A stretch of 64,000 bases of DNA from assembly GCA_001557505.1 (NCBI GenBank), contig LSAX01000003.1, positions 4,154,001 through 4,218,000 of the forward strand, written 5' to 3'. The notes below the pieces were generated by a model. That model was not told the DNA's origin, ran no database searches, and saw nothing but the letters and a program-made list of their open reading frames with translations. Of the stretch, positions 33,054-44,600 are shown piece by piece. The DNA is from Reticulascus tulasneorum. Its lineage: Eukaryota; Ascomycota; Sordariomycetes; Glomerellales; Reticulascaceae. The stretch's first letter is position 1, and every line of letters begins with the position of its first letter. Position numbers and translations under genes: made by a program.

Positions 33054-33720
33054 AAGGGGTTTCTACATGCCCTGTACCTGGGCTCGATAAACAGCATTGG
33101 ATTTCCGGGTAATGTATAGCTAAGGTAGTTCACCTCGGATGATAGTGCCGACATTTATTGCACCAAGCGCTCCTACGCGGTCCTGGTCTGCCAATCTCCT
33201 CCTAGTATCGCTGCCCCAGCGTATCGGCGAGCAGCAAGCGCGCCATTCACCATAGTCTCGTCGCTATTCGTAGTAATCCGCCATCACATCTTATAAGTAG
33301 CCCGACACGCGGTGATTCTAACCAATTTCCTAGTCCAGCACAACATCTGCATGAGATGCAATCCGGTCACCTGCATTTGTAAGCTCAATAGCGATGAGCT
33401 GGAATACGTTCCAAGTCGTCCTTGCGCGGGATCATTGTTGTCTAGCATCTGCATTGGTGTCGGCGATCGCCGTCTAAAGTCCTTTCTAAATCAACATTAC
33501 AAATGCAGCTTCCCACGCGAGCTGCTGCGTCGTGGTGATAATCCACTTATGGTCGAACATTAGCCCGACCTCATGCTTAGTAATTAGTTTGGCATCCTCT
33601 ATAAAAGCTACCCTCTAACAGCAACATCCAATAACTATATTATTTGCACCAGTCCTCGCTCTGTTAAGGATTTCAAATACTAGGTTATAAGCTACTCAAG
33701 ATTAATCCGAAGTCAAGAAC
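33054..33720. other. Intergenic, no gene seen
   Basis: Short ORFs only. A TATA box sits at 33600 for the following gene. Confidence 0.45.
33600..33607 (+). promoter_or_regulatory. TATA box of the GFA gene
   Basis: tctataaaagc about 120 bp upstream of ATG 33721, with a CA-rich leader. Confidence 0.5.
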
Positions 33721-34357
33721 ATGGCCACCAACAAACCCGAGTCCTACCTCCCGCTGGCCGGATCCGCTACTGACGGCTGGTCTACTGAAGATGAGGCGAC
33801 TGCGACATGTTTTTGTGGTGCGGTGCAACTGGCATTTGTAAGTCTGGCATTTTCGTCTACTTGTTTGTGCAGATTAGACTTGGCTGCGGCCCAATTGCTC
33901 CTCCTCATCCAAACCAGTGATGCTATCGTCTTGCCGTTCTGCTCTAACGCACTATTACTAGCCAACCCAGGGCCCAGGTCTCATTGACACCTTCGTTTGC
34001 AATTGTACGGACTGCCGTAAACTCACCGCCTCAATGTTCGCATCCAACTTCACCGTCGCAGACACGCACCTGAAGCACCTGCGTGGCCAGGAGAACCTGA
34101 AAACATTTGGCCAAAACCGGACCATTGCCTCGGGCAACCACATGACTAACTACTTCTGCTCCACGTGCGGCACGCTAATGTACCGTGTCGGCACTGCATT
34201 TCCGGGGCAGAGTATCCTACGCATCGGCACGGTGGACGATTTCCACTTGCACGAGACCAAGCTGAGACCGAGGGTGGAACAGTTCACCAAAGACCGTGTG
34301 AACTGGCTGCATCCCATTGAAGGTGTGAGGCAGGTTGAGGGGAGTGCCTACACATAA
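33721..34357 (+). CDS. GFA/CENP-V-type zinc protein, 170 aa
   Basis: Two exons, 33721-33837 and 33962-34357, joined over a 124-bp intron (GTAAGT donor, TACTAG acceptor, phase 0). The spliced 170 aa contain all seven zinc ligands of the GFA (Gfa-like, glutathione-dependent formaldehyde-activating) fold: C30-x-C32 (CFCGAVQ), C52-x-C54-x2-C57 (CNCTDCRKLT) and C105-x2-C108 (CSTCGTLMYR). Fungi carry many such genes; true formaldehyde activation is proven for few. Expected role is a small cytosolic zinc protein acting on thiol adducts. The neighbour on the left is a HET gene, with no obvious functional link. Confidence 0.92.
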
Positions 34358-35106
34358 GAAGGGAGGATGATCAACAAGTTCCGAATCAGGCGTTGGCAGT
34401 ATCAGTCTCAAGACGAAGTTGGATATGTGTGTATCTTTGAGGTGTTCGGGGGCTTGCACTTGGGTTGAGGCGCTATGATGGGGTGAAGGTGTCAACTTGG
34501 AGTCCGGGCGCATGGATGTATATCAGTATATTCAGATGGAATTGTATCAAAATCAAGGTGGTCTAAATTGACCCAAATGGTTTCGTGGATGAAAGACCAA
34601 GACATGATAGGCAGGAAACAGCTGAATACTACTCTATAGCAAGCCTGGTCTTCGCCTGAGCCGGGAGTAGTCAATAAAAGCTGCTGCCACCCATGTGTAT
34701 CACTCTGAATTGTTCCGCAGCCATATCATCATTATACACACAGCACAAGGATTGTCATCTCTGATCTGTCGGCAGCAAGTGCCGTACCTGGCTGGATGTG
34801 GCATCTTACTGGTGTTTGGCGAATAAGTCCCAGAATGAGAGGATGACACCGTTCCAGTGTTACGGAAACAGGTTGGATTACCACAGGCTTTGCTGTGAAT
34901 TTGCATTCATAAGGCTTTATGTCTGCTAATGCGTTGGCCACGTATTTGGCCAATAGCATGCCATGCTTAGTATTGCGATGGACTGGAATCCTGAGGTCCA
35001 AGTTACTAGTTCGCCAGTCGTAGCCAATGACCCATTCCCAAAGGCATCAAACCAACCGACTTCTTCATCGCCCGTTCTCATCCAAGGCGAGACCAAACAC
35101 CTCCCC
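34358..35106. other. Intergenic, convergent
   Basis: Lies between the GFA gene (+) and the Mgs1-like gene (-). An 89-codon - frame at 34732-35001 has no motif and unbiased third positions, so it is not called. Confidence 0.4.
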
Positions 35107-36750
35107 TTACAAATCCGGATCCACCTCCGTTCCGAGATCTCTGTCCTCCAAGAACCTCCTCCCTACCAGTTCTTCCGGCATATACACCTGGCTCACCTGG
35201 CCGTTACGGTAGTTCGGCGGGTACTTATACTCGGCCCCATACCCCATCTCCCGCATCAGCCTTGTCGGCGCATTCCTCAGGTGCACCGGCACCGGCAGGC
35301 TCGCCACCCCGGGCTCCTTGAGCGCCGCGTACGCGTTGTTGAGGCCCCTGTACGCACGCGTGCTCTTCGGCGCCAGACACAACGCCACAGCGCAGTGCGC
35401 GAGGGGGATCCGCGCCTCGGGCATGCCGATTTGCTGCGCGGCCGTGTAGGCGGCGGTCGCGAGCGGGAGGAGCGTGTTATCCGCCAGCCCGACGTCCTCA
35501 GAAGCAATGACGACCATGCGGCGGGCGACGAAGAGGGGGTCTTCGCCGGACTGCAGCATGCGGGCGAGATAGTACAGGGCTGCGTCGGCGTCGTTGCCGC
35601 GGACGGCTTTGTGGAAGGCGGAGATGGTGTCGTAGTGCTGGTCGCCGCCGCGGTCGTAGACGAGTGTTTTCGTCAGGGCGGCTTTGATGTCCTCTTTTGT
35701 GATTCCCGCGCGAGTGGAGAGGGAGAGGGCCAGCTCCAGGAGATTCAACGCCGTCCGCGCGTCACCGTCGCTGAAAGTTGCGAGGTAGGTGATCAGCTCC
35801 TGGTCTATCAAGCTAGAAGGCGGATATGTGTTTTGCTCCTCGTGCATGGCGCGCAGTAATATTCGGCCCACATCTTCGGTGGTGAGCTTTTGCAGGGTAA
35901 AGGTCCGACAGCGGGAGAGCAGGGCGTTCTGGACCTTGAAGGAGGGATTCTCGGTCGTGGCCCCTATCAGTGTGATGGTCCCCGCCTCCACCGGTTTGAG
36001 GAACACGTCCTGCTGCGATTTTGAGAAGCGATGGATCTCGTCGCAGAATATAATGGTCTTCCGCCCTGTAAGACTCGACTCGTTGGCCGCCTCCTGGAAC
36101 AGCTTCTTGCACTCCGCCACCCCGGTGGACGTGGCATTCAGCTCGATGAAGCGACTTCCAACCATGTGCGCAATGCATCTCGCAATCGTCGTCTTGCCCG
36201 TGCCGGAACCGCCCCAGAGTATCATGGAGGGGACTCGATCCGACTCTATCAGCGACCGCAGCACGCCGTGCGGGCCGACGAGATCCTGCCCATACACGTC
36301 GTCCAGCTTCTGCGGCCTCATGCGTTCCGCCAGCGGTGCTGCCCTTGCCGTCTTTGTCTTCTTGACCAAGGGGCCGGACTCAACCGTGAGTGTGCCCATT
36401 TTCGCATCTGCCTCTGTTATAGGTGAGCTTTCGCCCGGCCCGTCGTCAAAACTCCTCTTCACGCCACCCACCCGGCCGGATCCATTCACGACAGGCGTCA
36501 GCACCTTCGAGTTCGTCGCCTGCCTCTTAGCCGCAGGAGTTTGAAAGAAGGTGGACGCCGATCGCTTGACTTGCGAGGAAGACATGGTATTGCCCGTGCC
36601 GTTCGTCTGGGTATTGGGGGGCGAAGAGCTTCGCGGTGTGCCATTCGTAGTATTCGGTTCCTCGACGAAGGACTCGCATCCTGAGTCAATGTGGCTATTA
36701 ATTGCGGAAGATTTCACCGGCTTGTTGCATATTGGGCAATGAACCGCCAT
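35107..36750 (-). CDS. MGS1: AAA+ ATPase, Mgs1/WRNIP1 family, 547 aa
   Basis: Intronless. The N-terminus is a UBZ4-type ubiquitin-binding zinc finger: C5-x2-C8-x11-H20-x4-C25. A disordered Ser/Thr/Pro-rich linker follows to about 130. The AAA+ module has Walker A GGSGTGKTT (180-188), Walker B IIFCDEIH (233-240), the sensor-1 ATTENPS, and the arginine-finger region LLSRCRT. The C-terminal part (SGEDPLFVARRMVVIASEDVGLAD; PEARIPLAHCAV) is the MgsA/RarA tetramerisation domain. Yeast Mgs1 and human WRNIP1 act at stalled replication forks, binding ubiquitylated PCNA and DNA polymerase delta; the same nuclear role is expected here. A short gap separates it from the next gene on -. Confidence 0.95.
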   Translation of the reverse strand: MAVHCPICNKPVKSSAINSHIDSGCESFVEEPNTTNGTPRSSSPPNTQTNGTGNTMSSSQVKRSASTFFQTPAAKRQATNSKVLTPVVNGSGRVGGVKRSFDDGPGESSPITEADAKMGTLTVESGPLVKKTKTARAAPLAERMRPQKLDDVYGQDLVGPHGVLRSLIESDRVPSMILWGGSGTGKTTIARCIAHMVGSRFIELNATSTGVAECKKLFQEAANESSLTGRKTIIFCDEIHRFSKSQQDVFLKPVEAGTITLIGATTENPSFKVQNALLSRCRTFTLQKLTTEDVGRILLRAMHEEQNTYPPSSLIDQELITYLATFSDGDARTALNLLELALSLSTRAGITKEDIKAALTKTLVYDRGGDQHYDTISAFHKAVRGNDADAALYYLARMLQSGEDPLFVARRMVVIASEDVGLADNTLLPLATAAYTAAQQIGMPEARIPLAHCAVALCLAPKSTRAYRGLNNAYAALKEPGVASLPVPVHLRNAPTRLMREMGYGAEYKYPPNYRNGQVSQVYMPEELVGRRFLEDRDLGTEVDPDL

Positions 36751-37373
36751 TGTGAGAAGCGTGAAGTAGCAACAAAGGCATAGGGAGGAATATGTCGAAG
36801 CGGTCGTCGAGGTTTAATTGGAGTCGAGACGCGTTTGTACGAATTTTGGAGGGGCGACGCGCTGTTCCGGCCAACAGGTTGACCCTTGTGCGGGAACGCC
36901 ACCCGCCTTCAGACGATTGTGGGGGACCGCACTTGGACCCGGCTTGGAGGCCAGTGATGAATCAACCGACCAAAACGTCCCATTTGAAAGCTTTCGCACG
37001 GCATTGTTCAAGGCATTAGGACAGGCAATGCAGAAGCTAGGATGTCATGGGTTTTTCTAATATTGATCCTCACTTTGAAGTCACAGAACTGAGGTATCTA
37101 TGTATGTCGAAACAGAAACGCCTCCCAATGCAACCAGGTTCCCGCACGCATTCGAGTTATACACAGTTTCGCTAGTCTACACGCATACGCGGGCCACTGC
37201 CGTCAACATTGTGCATGCTGCCACTCACTCATGCTAGAACCAGCGTAGGACTTGTAATGGGAATGTCGTGTTCTGGATATTCCGGAACTTCGTTGACATT
37301 GCGGCAGTGGCCTTTCCCAGCCAACCACCCTATGTGTCGCCATTTGGTCGCCTCTATCGAGTTGTCTCGGCCG
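36751..37373. other. Intergenic, no gene seen
   Basis: Promoter of the Mgs1 gene and 3' region of the Isa1 gene. No further open frame with coding bias. Confidence 0.45.
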
Positions 37374-38181
37374 TTATACCATGAAACTTTCACCGCAACC
37401 ACATTCTTCCTCTATAGTCCACCCGTTAGCATGAAGTTCTCTCTTCCACCGTCCAACAAACCGCTGGGGTGCACTCACTGATATTTGGGTTCTTAAAGAC
37501 GAACCGCTGGCTCAGTTTGTCTTCCACCCAGTCCATCTCGCTTCCAATTATGCTAAATAGCGCCTTGGAATCCACCAGCACCTTCACCCCATCCTGCTCC
37601 ACCTGCTCGTCAAACGCCCCCGGCTTGTCCACGTACTCGAGCGAGTACGCCAGGCCGCTGCATCCACGATTCCGCACCCCGACCTTTATAAGCTTCGGGT
37701 CTGGCTGATCAAGCAGCGCGCGCAGCTGCAGAACTGCGGCGGGCGTGAGTTTCATCGCGGCCTTTCTGGCGCGGAGCTTTGGCCGTTGACGCGGTACCGA
37801 CGGAGATGGCGCTGTCGTCGTCGAAGTCGCGGATGCGATAGGTGTCGGGATAGAGCTTGGATTCGAGCTTGTGGTAGATGTGACAGGCTTGGATTGTTGC
37901 GCCTCTCGCTCGGAGATGTGCTCGGGGTTTGCGGTTGCAAGGCTCGCAGCCGAGGAAGGTGTCTTCGGCGGTCTCGTCTCGTTCACCTTCGGCAGCGCTT
38001 GAGGCTGTGTAATCGAGCTCTCGGAGGTAACATCATTCCTAGGTGGAGGCGGCGTATTGGGGAACAGAGGATAGGGTTGGTAGGCGGGACTCGAGTACCA
38101 TCGCAGTGCGCCGCTTCTTGCCGCGGAACAGGCGCAACTCCTCCGGAGAGCTATCCTCGCGACTATCCGATGCGCATTCAT
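37374..38181 (-). CDS. ISA1: Mitochondrial iron-sulfur assembly protein Isa1, 246 aa
   Basis: Two exons: 38181-37479 and 37411-37374, joined over a 67-bp intron (GTGAGT donor, CTATAG acceptor). ATG 38181 begins a mitochondrial presequence (MNAHRIVARIALRR, several Arg, then WYSS at 29-32). The frame is also open upstream but has no other suitable ATG. A disordered Pro/Ser-rich region reaches about residue 135. The A-type carrier fold follows: KLTPAAVLQLRALL, C174 in RNRGCSGLAYSL, and C238-x-C240 in CGCGESF at the very end. The last 12 residues lie in a 38-bp exon, so an unspliced reading misses both C-terminal Fe-S ligands. Isa1 with Isa2 and Iba57 matures mitochondrial [4Fe-4S] proteins. Confidence 0.92.
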
Positions 38182-38707
38182 TGCCGCCGAAATAGCGAAG
38201 GGGGTTGATGGGCAGCGAAAAGGGATGCTGGAGAGACGAGGCCGTAGTAGATCGTTGGTAGGTTGAAGGAAGGAAAGAAATGTCGGTTGGTCGGCTATGA
38301 ATTTCTCAGCAGCTTTCCTGATCGGACGGCTATGACATGTTGCCAAGAGTCGGGTGGGACCGGGCCAATCAGGTGGTGTGATTTGTCAGGTGGTTCCGCA
38401 CTGGCTAGGAGCTCAGAATGACCCGAATTGGAAATACCTAGAAAACCCGTGGGAAATTTAATTCAAACAACCTTTACGGTCAGGGGGGTTGGGCTAGTAC
38501 GTCAAGTTACCTGTAATTCGATTTCGGTCTCCTAAAGTGAATTGTTCGGTCGCAGAGGATGGGGATGAGGCAACTTGATGGAGCCCTCGAAGTCTAACAG
38601 CCTTTGCCACCCAACACACACAAACTCAAGCATTCACAAGATTACACAGGGAGGGACACCGACAAGTGTCGTGATTTCTTCAATTTCCAATCTACCCCCG
38701 GATTCCA
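38182..38707. other. Intergenic, no gene seen
   Basis: Between Isa1 and the ARMH3-like gene, both on -. No supported feature apart from the leader of Isa1. Confidence 0.45.
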
Positions 38708-40960
38708 TCACGACTGCATCAGCATCTTCACATCCCCCACTACCGCCCTCGCCATCTTCTTCAACAAGGTCCTCTCATCCGCCTCCCGATACCGCTCCCA
38801 CGTATCCAACCCCTCCTTCGCCTGGATACTCAGGGTCTCGTACCCCTGCTTGATCACGTCGGCGACCTGAGTGCTCGTCAGGTGCGCCTTCTTCTTCGCC
38901 TGAGCTGTCCCGTCCGTCAGCATCTGCTTGTAATGCGTGCTCACGCTGATCAGCGTGTCGATGCTGTTGCTATGCCTGTTCCCGAGCTTGTAGCTCTCCT
39001 TGAACTTGATCAGGATGTCGCCTGTTTCGACGACCTTGTAGAAGAGGTCGTCGTAGGCGGCGGGTGTGGGGAGAAACGCTTCGCCCGCCGATAGGGAGAG
39101 GGCGACAAGGTTGACGACGTGATCGAGGAGGAGTTCGATTTGGGGGGCGTCTTTGAGGTCGGCGTTGTAGCTTGTGAGGAAGCGGATGAGATTAAGCAGG
39201 GAGCGGAAGAGCTCGGCCCAGTGGTAGATGAGGCGGGTCCGGGATCTGGAGAGGTAGGAGATGATGCGGAGCATTATGCCGACGCAGAGGGTATATAGTC
39301 CGACGTCCAACCGTCGCCGGAGGTTGTGATTGATGCCGTCGATCATCGTGTCCAGCACACAAGTGGCGATGATGCGATCGCCCTTAACCAGGGGTAGGTA
39401 AGGTTGCCGCTGTCGGCAGAGCCGTACGGGGACTTTCGATTCTTCACTGCATATCCTTTTGCAGAGCACTGGGTCCTCGACCAGCAATCGAAACACCATG
39501 AGGTTGAGGTGCGAGTAATGGGTTGTTCGGAGCGAGAGATGAGCATGCTGGATAAGATAGGATGTGAGCGAGATGTAGCCGGCTAGAGCTTGCTCTTCTC
39601 CCTTTCCAGCTGGCAGAGTGACGAGGTTGAAACAGAAGAGCTTGTTCGCATGTGTAAAGTCGTAAGTCGCCAGTAATACCGCCGCCTCCTCACCAGGTCT
39701 AAGTTCGTCAGCGATCCTTCAGCCTTGCATTTTACAACCAAAAGGTACTCACAGCTTCGTAAACATCTGCTTCGCCGTCTCGACATCGTAAGTCACCTTC
39801 TTCTCCGGCTTTGGCCCAGGCGCTACAGCTCCGAGCCCAATCATGTGCAGCGTGTTGCTGAACGTCCAGCCCTCCGGCAGGTCCTCCTGGATGTCTACAA
39901 GTTGGATGCGCAGCTTCTGACACGTATACCCCACACATTGTATTATCTTCTTGATTGTCGCCTCGTTGACAAAGTCGTTCATCCGTAGCTGGTACGGGTT
40001 CTGGAACTCAAACTTGTTGTAGTTTGCGAGGAGACCGAGGAGCGTGAAGGGTTCAAGTACTCGTATCGGGGAGTCTGTGTCGTGTATGAACTGGTTCAGT
40101 CAGCCGGATGTCACGCGACCTGGAGGACGACTGCATACCTTCATCACGGCGGGAAACAAATCCCTCTGGATAAAGTAGGTGAGCAAGCTCGTCTGGTAGG
40201 CTCCCGACGCAACGGCGAGCACAACCTCCACAGCCTTCTGCCGCAAATCCACTATCAGACAACTCCGTCAGCACCAGCCCCAGCGCAGCTTGAAAAATCC
40301 GGACTCACAACTCCTCCCATTGCGGATGATTCCATCGAGCGCGCCCACAAATTCGGTGAAAATCGTGTCAATGTAGTCTATCCCCGCCAGTATCGTGATT
40401 ATGTCCGAACTCGGATGGGAGTATTTCTTCGAGAGAATTGCCGAAAGGAACACGCTCAGCGTCTGGCGGCACGAAGAATCAGCATAATCACACGCGCGCA
40501 TACCCCGAGGCCCCGAACAAACACACATCTAGAGCATGGAGGTCCGCAACGCCGTGCCCCGCCTTGACAGCAGCTACACCCCTCGCGAAGAGCTCCCTCG
40601 TCTGTTCCTCGCACAGGAGCACATCGCCAGGCCCGATCCTGTCCAGAATGCCTCTCAGGGCGGCCCGGTCCGGCCTGAGCAGGAAGAACTCCCGCCAGAA
40701 GCCCTCCGACTTCTCCGCATCGTCATAGTCCTAAGGCCGTTCGCATCAGCAGCTGGAGGGGCAGAAGCTCTGGGGCCTTCCCCTGACGGAAGAATGGAGG
40801 GGCGCAAACCTTGGGTTCCGACACGAGTTAGCACGGGAGGATGCGGGTATTGCGAGAGCAAAAGCGGCATGCAAACCTTGAAGAGTGATTCGTACAGCTG
40901 GACGATCTTCGGTTGGAACACCTCCGGCTGAGGCTGGCGTGTGAGTGGTGATGCCTCCAT
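38708..40960 (-). CDS. ARMH3/DUF1741 protein, 633 aa, six exons
   Basis: Reconstructed exons: 40960-40877, 40730-40527, 40462-40309, 40251-40139, 40090-39753 and 39716-38708; phases agree and give 633 aa. Donors are GTTTGC, GTGTGT, GTGAGT, GTATGC and GTGAGT. The last intron is only 36 bp. The chain is Leu-rich, helical and armadillo-like throughout. The C-terminal exon has the family's hallmark SRTRLIYHWAELFRSLLNLI with RFLTSY. This matches DUF1741, the human ARMH3 (C10orf76) family; in mammals ARMH3 works with GBF1 and PI4KB at the Golgi. N-terminal text such as EGFWREFFLLRPDRAAL is also conserved in the family as I know it. A Golgi trafficking role is inferred by homology. Confidence 0.85.
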
Positions 40961-41684
40961 GGGGGGAATTTAATTTGGAGGGCAACCTGGAAAGTTCTCG
41001 GTGGGTGATGAAAGATGCCGATAAAAGCTCCGGGAGGGCTGAGTCCCTGGGCCGTGTGTTGAGACTAGTTGGCACGGCCTTTATTCATCTAGACCAGGAA
41101 TCATGATTGAGACGCACAGTCGGAGTCGCGCCAGACACGGTGCAGGTACCACACGAGATTCGGTCAGACTTCCCGTGAAACAGCACATGCAACAAGCTCG
41201 CAACTTTGGAACCTAGTAGGCCATTAATAGCCAGGGCTGGATGGTGCGTACGAACGACACTCCTAGGCCACATGAGTAGAGCCTAAAAACGGGGAAACCA
41301 GCGGTATAGAGTTCATGCGAAGACATGGATATACACAGTCTATTACTATTCTCCATCGTACACCATACCATGCCCGACTAGCCCGTCTGGACAGGCGTCG
41401 AACACAACGGCGTCCTCTGGTTCCCATGAACCATAAGAGTCTAAAGCGTGGCAGTCCCTTGGTACCCAAAAGAAGCAGCCAAACGCCCGCTCACACAGGT
41501 GTACAAATCCCCGCCAATGCAGTCATTATATAAGTAGTAGTGCCCAATCCCTTCTATACAAGCGAAAGAATAATCCAACGCCTCCCAATATGCCATATCT
41601 ACCACCGTCCGGTTTGTATGCAAGTCATGGTCAAGTCGTATCCAAGCTTTCTCCTCTTCCTCAATCAACACCCTGGATCCTAAT
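40961..41684. other. Intergenic, no gene seen
   Basis: Leader of the ARMH3-like gene on one side and 3' region of the 1412-aa gene on the other. Nothing with coding bias seen. Confidence 0.45.
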
Positions 41685-44600
41685 CTAGGGCCTGATGCTC
41701 TGTCGCCATCGCTCGACCCGATCCATCTGTACTGGCGGTGTCTGCATCTGCCCCGGCATCTGCATTTGTACGGGCATCTGCCTGGGCATGGGCATGGGCA
41801 TGGGCATGGGCACGGGCATGTTCGGCTGCATTTGCATGCCCATTCCCATCGGGGGCATTTGCATCTGCATTGGCATCGCCATAGGTGATGGCGCGCCGAA
41901 CCCGTTCATGCCTCCTCCATAACTCCCGTACCCGTTCATCCCTGGATGCATAGGATGAGCTAGGCCGTTCACGCTGGGAGATCCCATAAGCCCGCCACCA
42001 TACACAGACTGCGCCGGTGCGCCGTAGCCAGTGAATGCTGTGCTGGCACGGTTGTTCCATCCGCCAGGTCCCAATGGGTTGCCGAACCCAGGAGCAGGCA
42101 GACCAGGACTAGGTAGCCCGTTGAGAGTGCCGCCGCCAATCCCGTCGTTATACGCGCCGCCTCGATAGCCGCCCGCGCGGTTTAGGTTTGGGCCGATCAG
42201 ACTCGTCGGCATCTGGGCCCTCATGTTGGCCATCTTCTGCTCCTGGTCCCTGGCCTTCCTCCCCTCCCCTTGACGTCTGCGCTCCACGTCATAGGCGATG
42301 GGCTCCTTCACCGGATGAGCGCCAAGAATATCAGCCATGCTAAGTCTCCTCCTTGGCAGCTGTCCCAGCCCCATTTCCTGTTCGCGAGCCTCACGCTCGG
42401 CTTGCAACCGGCGACGGCGCTGGCCCAGGGTTTCCTCTTCTTCTTGATGCGGAGCAACCTCCCTGGCCCTCTCTTTCTCCTTCTCCTCCTCAGGATCGCC
42501 GAATTGTGTGAGGAGCTCGGCCGAGAAAGCCATGCTCACGGGTCGAGTCCGCGGTAGTGCATTCTCACCATCTTCCTTTGCTCGAATACGCTGCATCCGC
42601 TCCCCGAGGGTTTCGCCTTCGACTTCTTCCACTTCGGGCTCATCAGCCCTAGGAGACGGTTCGCCACCCGGCATCTGCGACAGTCGAAGGGTGCTCATCA
42701 TCGGCCCGTTAAGGGTCATCATGCTCTTCCGCCTTGTAACAGTCAGAGGCTCGTGGCCCTGAAGTCTTGCACGTCGTGAGCTGAGAGGCTCGTTATCCTC
42801 CAAGTCACGGCGTTCCATCAAGCCTAGGGGTCGATTAGCCTCGGCCACGACAGCGGAGATATCGTTCGTGCCGGCGGCCTTCGCGGCATACAGCATTCCA
42901 AGCGGGACATCTTCGTCATCGGACTCCAGCTCTTCGCCATTTGCATCAGGGTCTTCCCAAGCAAGGTTGATGCGTTTGCCATTCCGATTCCTGCGCTGAG
43001 CTTCGGCGACAGCATCGAGCTCGAGGAGGGTTGAGTGCAGACCATTGGGATAGGCGCGATTGATGGGGCGGGTGCGGTGCTTTTGTTGCTTTTTGCGGAG
43101 TTGAAGTTCTGCGAGAAGAGTGGTGGGGGGGCCGTCAAATCCTTCCTCGTCAGATTCGTCGGAGTCTTCAAGCTCATCCTTGTCAGGAGAAATGACTGCC
43201 TCGCCGTCGATGCTGCCGGATAGAGCTTGGCTTTCATCGTCCGCGTTGCCCGTAGCACCTAGCACCGACGTGCCTGTGATGGTATTCCGCCTCTCATCCG
43301 ACGTCTCACTGGTACGCTTGCCGAAGGGAAATAGAGATCCTCGCTTCTTCTGCTCCATAGACGAAGTGGGTCGCTGAGCAAGCAGCAGCGCGGCAGATTT
43401 GCGGCTCTTCTTCTCACGACCGTATACCTCAGAGCCTAGCTTACCAGCAAATGCGTGGTCTGTGAAGGCGCTTACAGGGGCCTTGGCAGATGCATCGAGA
43501 ATACTGTCCAAGGTAGCCATCGCCGAGCCTCCTGTGACCTCTATCTGCGGCGAGGTGGACGGCATATCGAAGAATGCACTTGCTCGAAGATGAGCCGGCA
43601 GGTTGTCGAGGGTGGACATCTTTGATTTGCGGGTATCCGGCTCGACGTAACGAGGAGAGCGTTGTCGAACTGGCGGGGGAGGCTCTGGAAGTGGGTCGAA
43701 CTGTAGTTCCGGCATCATGGAATCCGGGCGGGGAGCAGGTATTTGTGACTCCCGGAATGACCCACGAAGTGATGGGATCGCCTCGCTGGAGTGCTCTCCG
43801 GATGACATTGGCGAGAAGGGAGACTGGGCATGACCCTCCAATGGATCAGGGAGCCAACTGGCGGACTGTGGAAGCCTCTGCTCCTGTATATGTCCTTGCG
43901 TCGGTCCGTGCCCCATTGCCTCCAATACCCTCGATTGTCTCGCATTCCTGGCCGCGGCCTTTGGCTTCTTCGACAGCTTCTGGGGAAGATTGAGCATCAT
44001 GGGCACACGAGCCGGGTAGTACAGCATCTGCTGGCCAAGTTCCTCGTCGAAATATGATGTTGGCCTCGGCATAGACGGTCGAATTGGCCTAGACATTCGT
44101 GGCTCTGGCTCAGGGATCTGCGGCTCCGGCATGTCAGAGACGTCGAAGTCTGGCTCGCAATGGACCCCATCGAAGTCGCCAAAGGCATTTTGGTGCTCTG
44201 GATCATAGGTATATGTTGACGCCCGTGTAACAGGGCGCTCCTCCTCTTGCCTGGGTGTGAGATCCGCATCTTGCTGACCAAGTTGCAGGCCTGAGTCCGG
44301 TCGCTGGAATCGTCCGTCGTCAAACATGCCACTGAACGCATCGTTGTGTTGCTCGTCGACATCGAACTCAAGCTGCTGCAGCGGCTGTCTTATGGTGTCG
44401 TCGTCTTCTTCTGCCGGAGGTGCTCGGTCTGCTTCATCCAGGACATCTTGCGTCAAGGCGACGGGCTCCGACTCGGCAATCTCAGCAAGGGACAGCTTGC
44501 TAGATTGCACACTTCTTGCAGAGCCCTTGCCCGGGCCGTGTCGGGACATGAGCGTATCGATGTCCCATTCGGATCTCCCGTTTGAGTTTTTCGACCCAGA

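Noticed and set aside
34732..35001. 89-codon - frame
   Set aside because: Mixed third positions and no motif; lies in the convergent 3' region.
34963..35859. 298-codon + frame
   Set aside because: Antisense shadow of the Mgs1-like ATPase, whose motifs are unambiguous on -.
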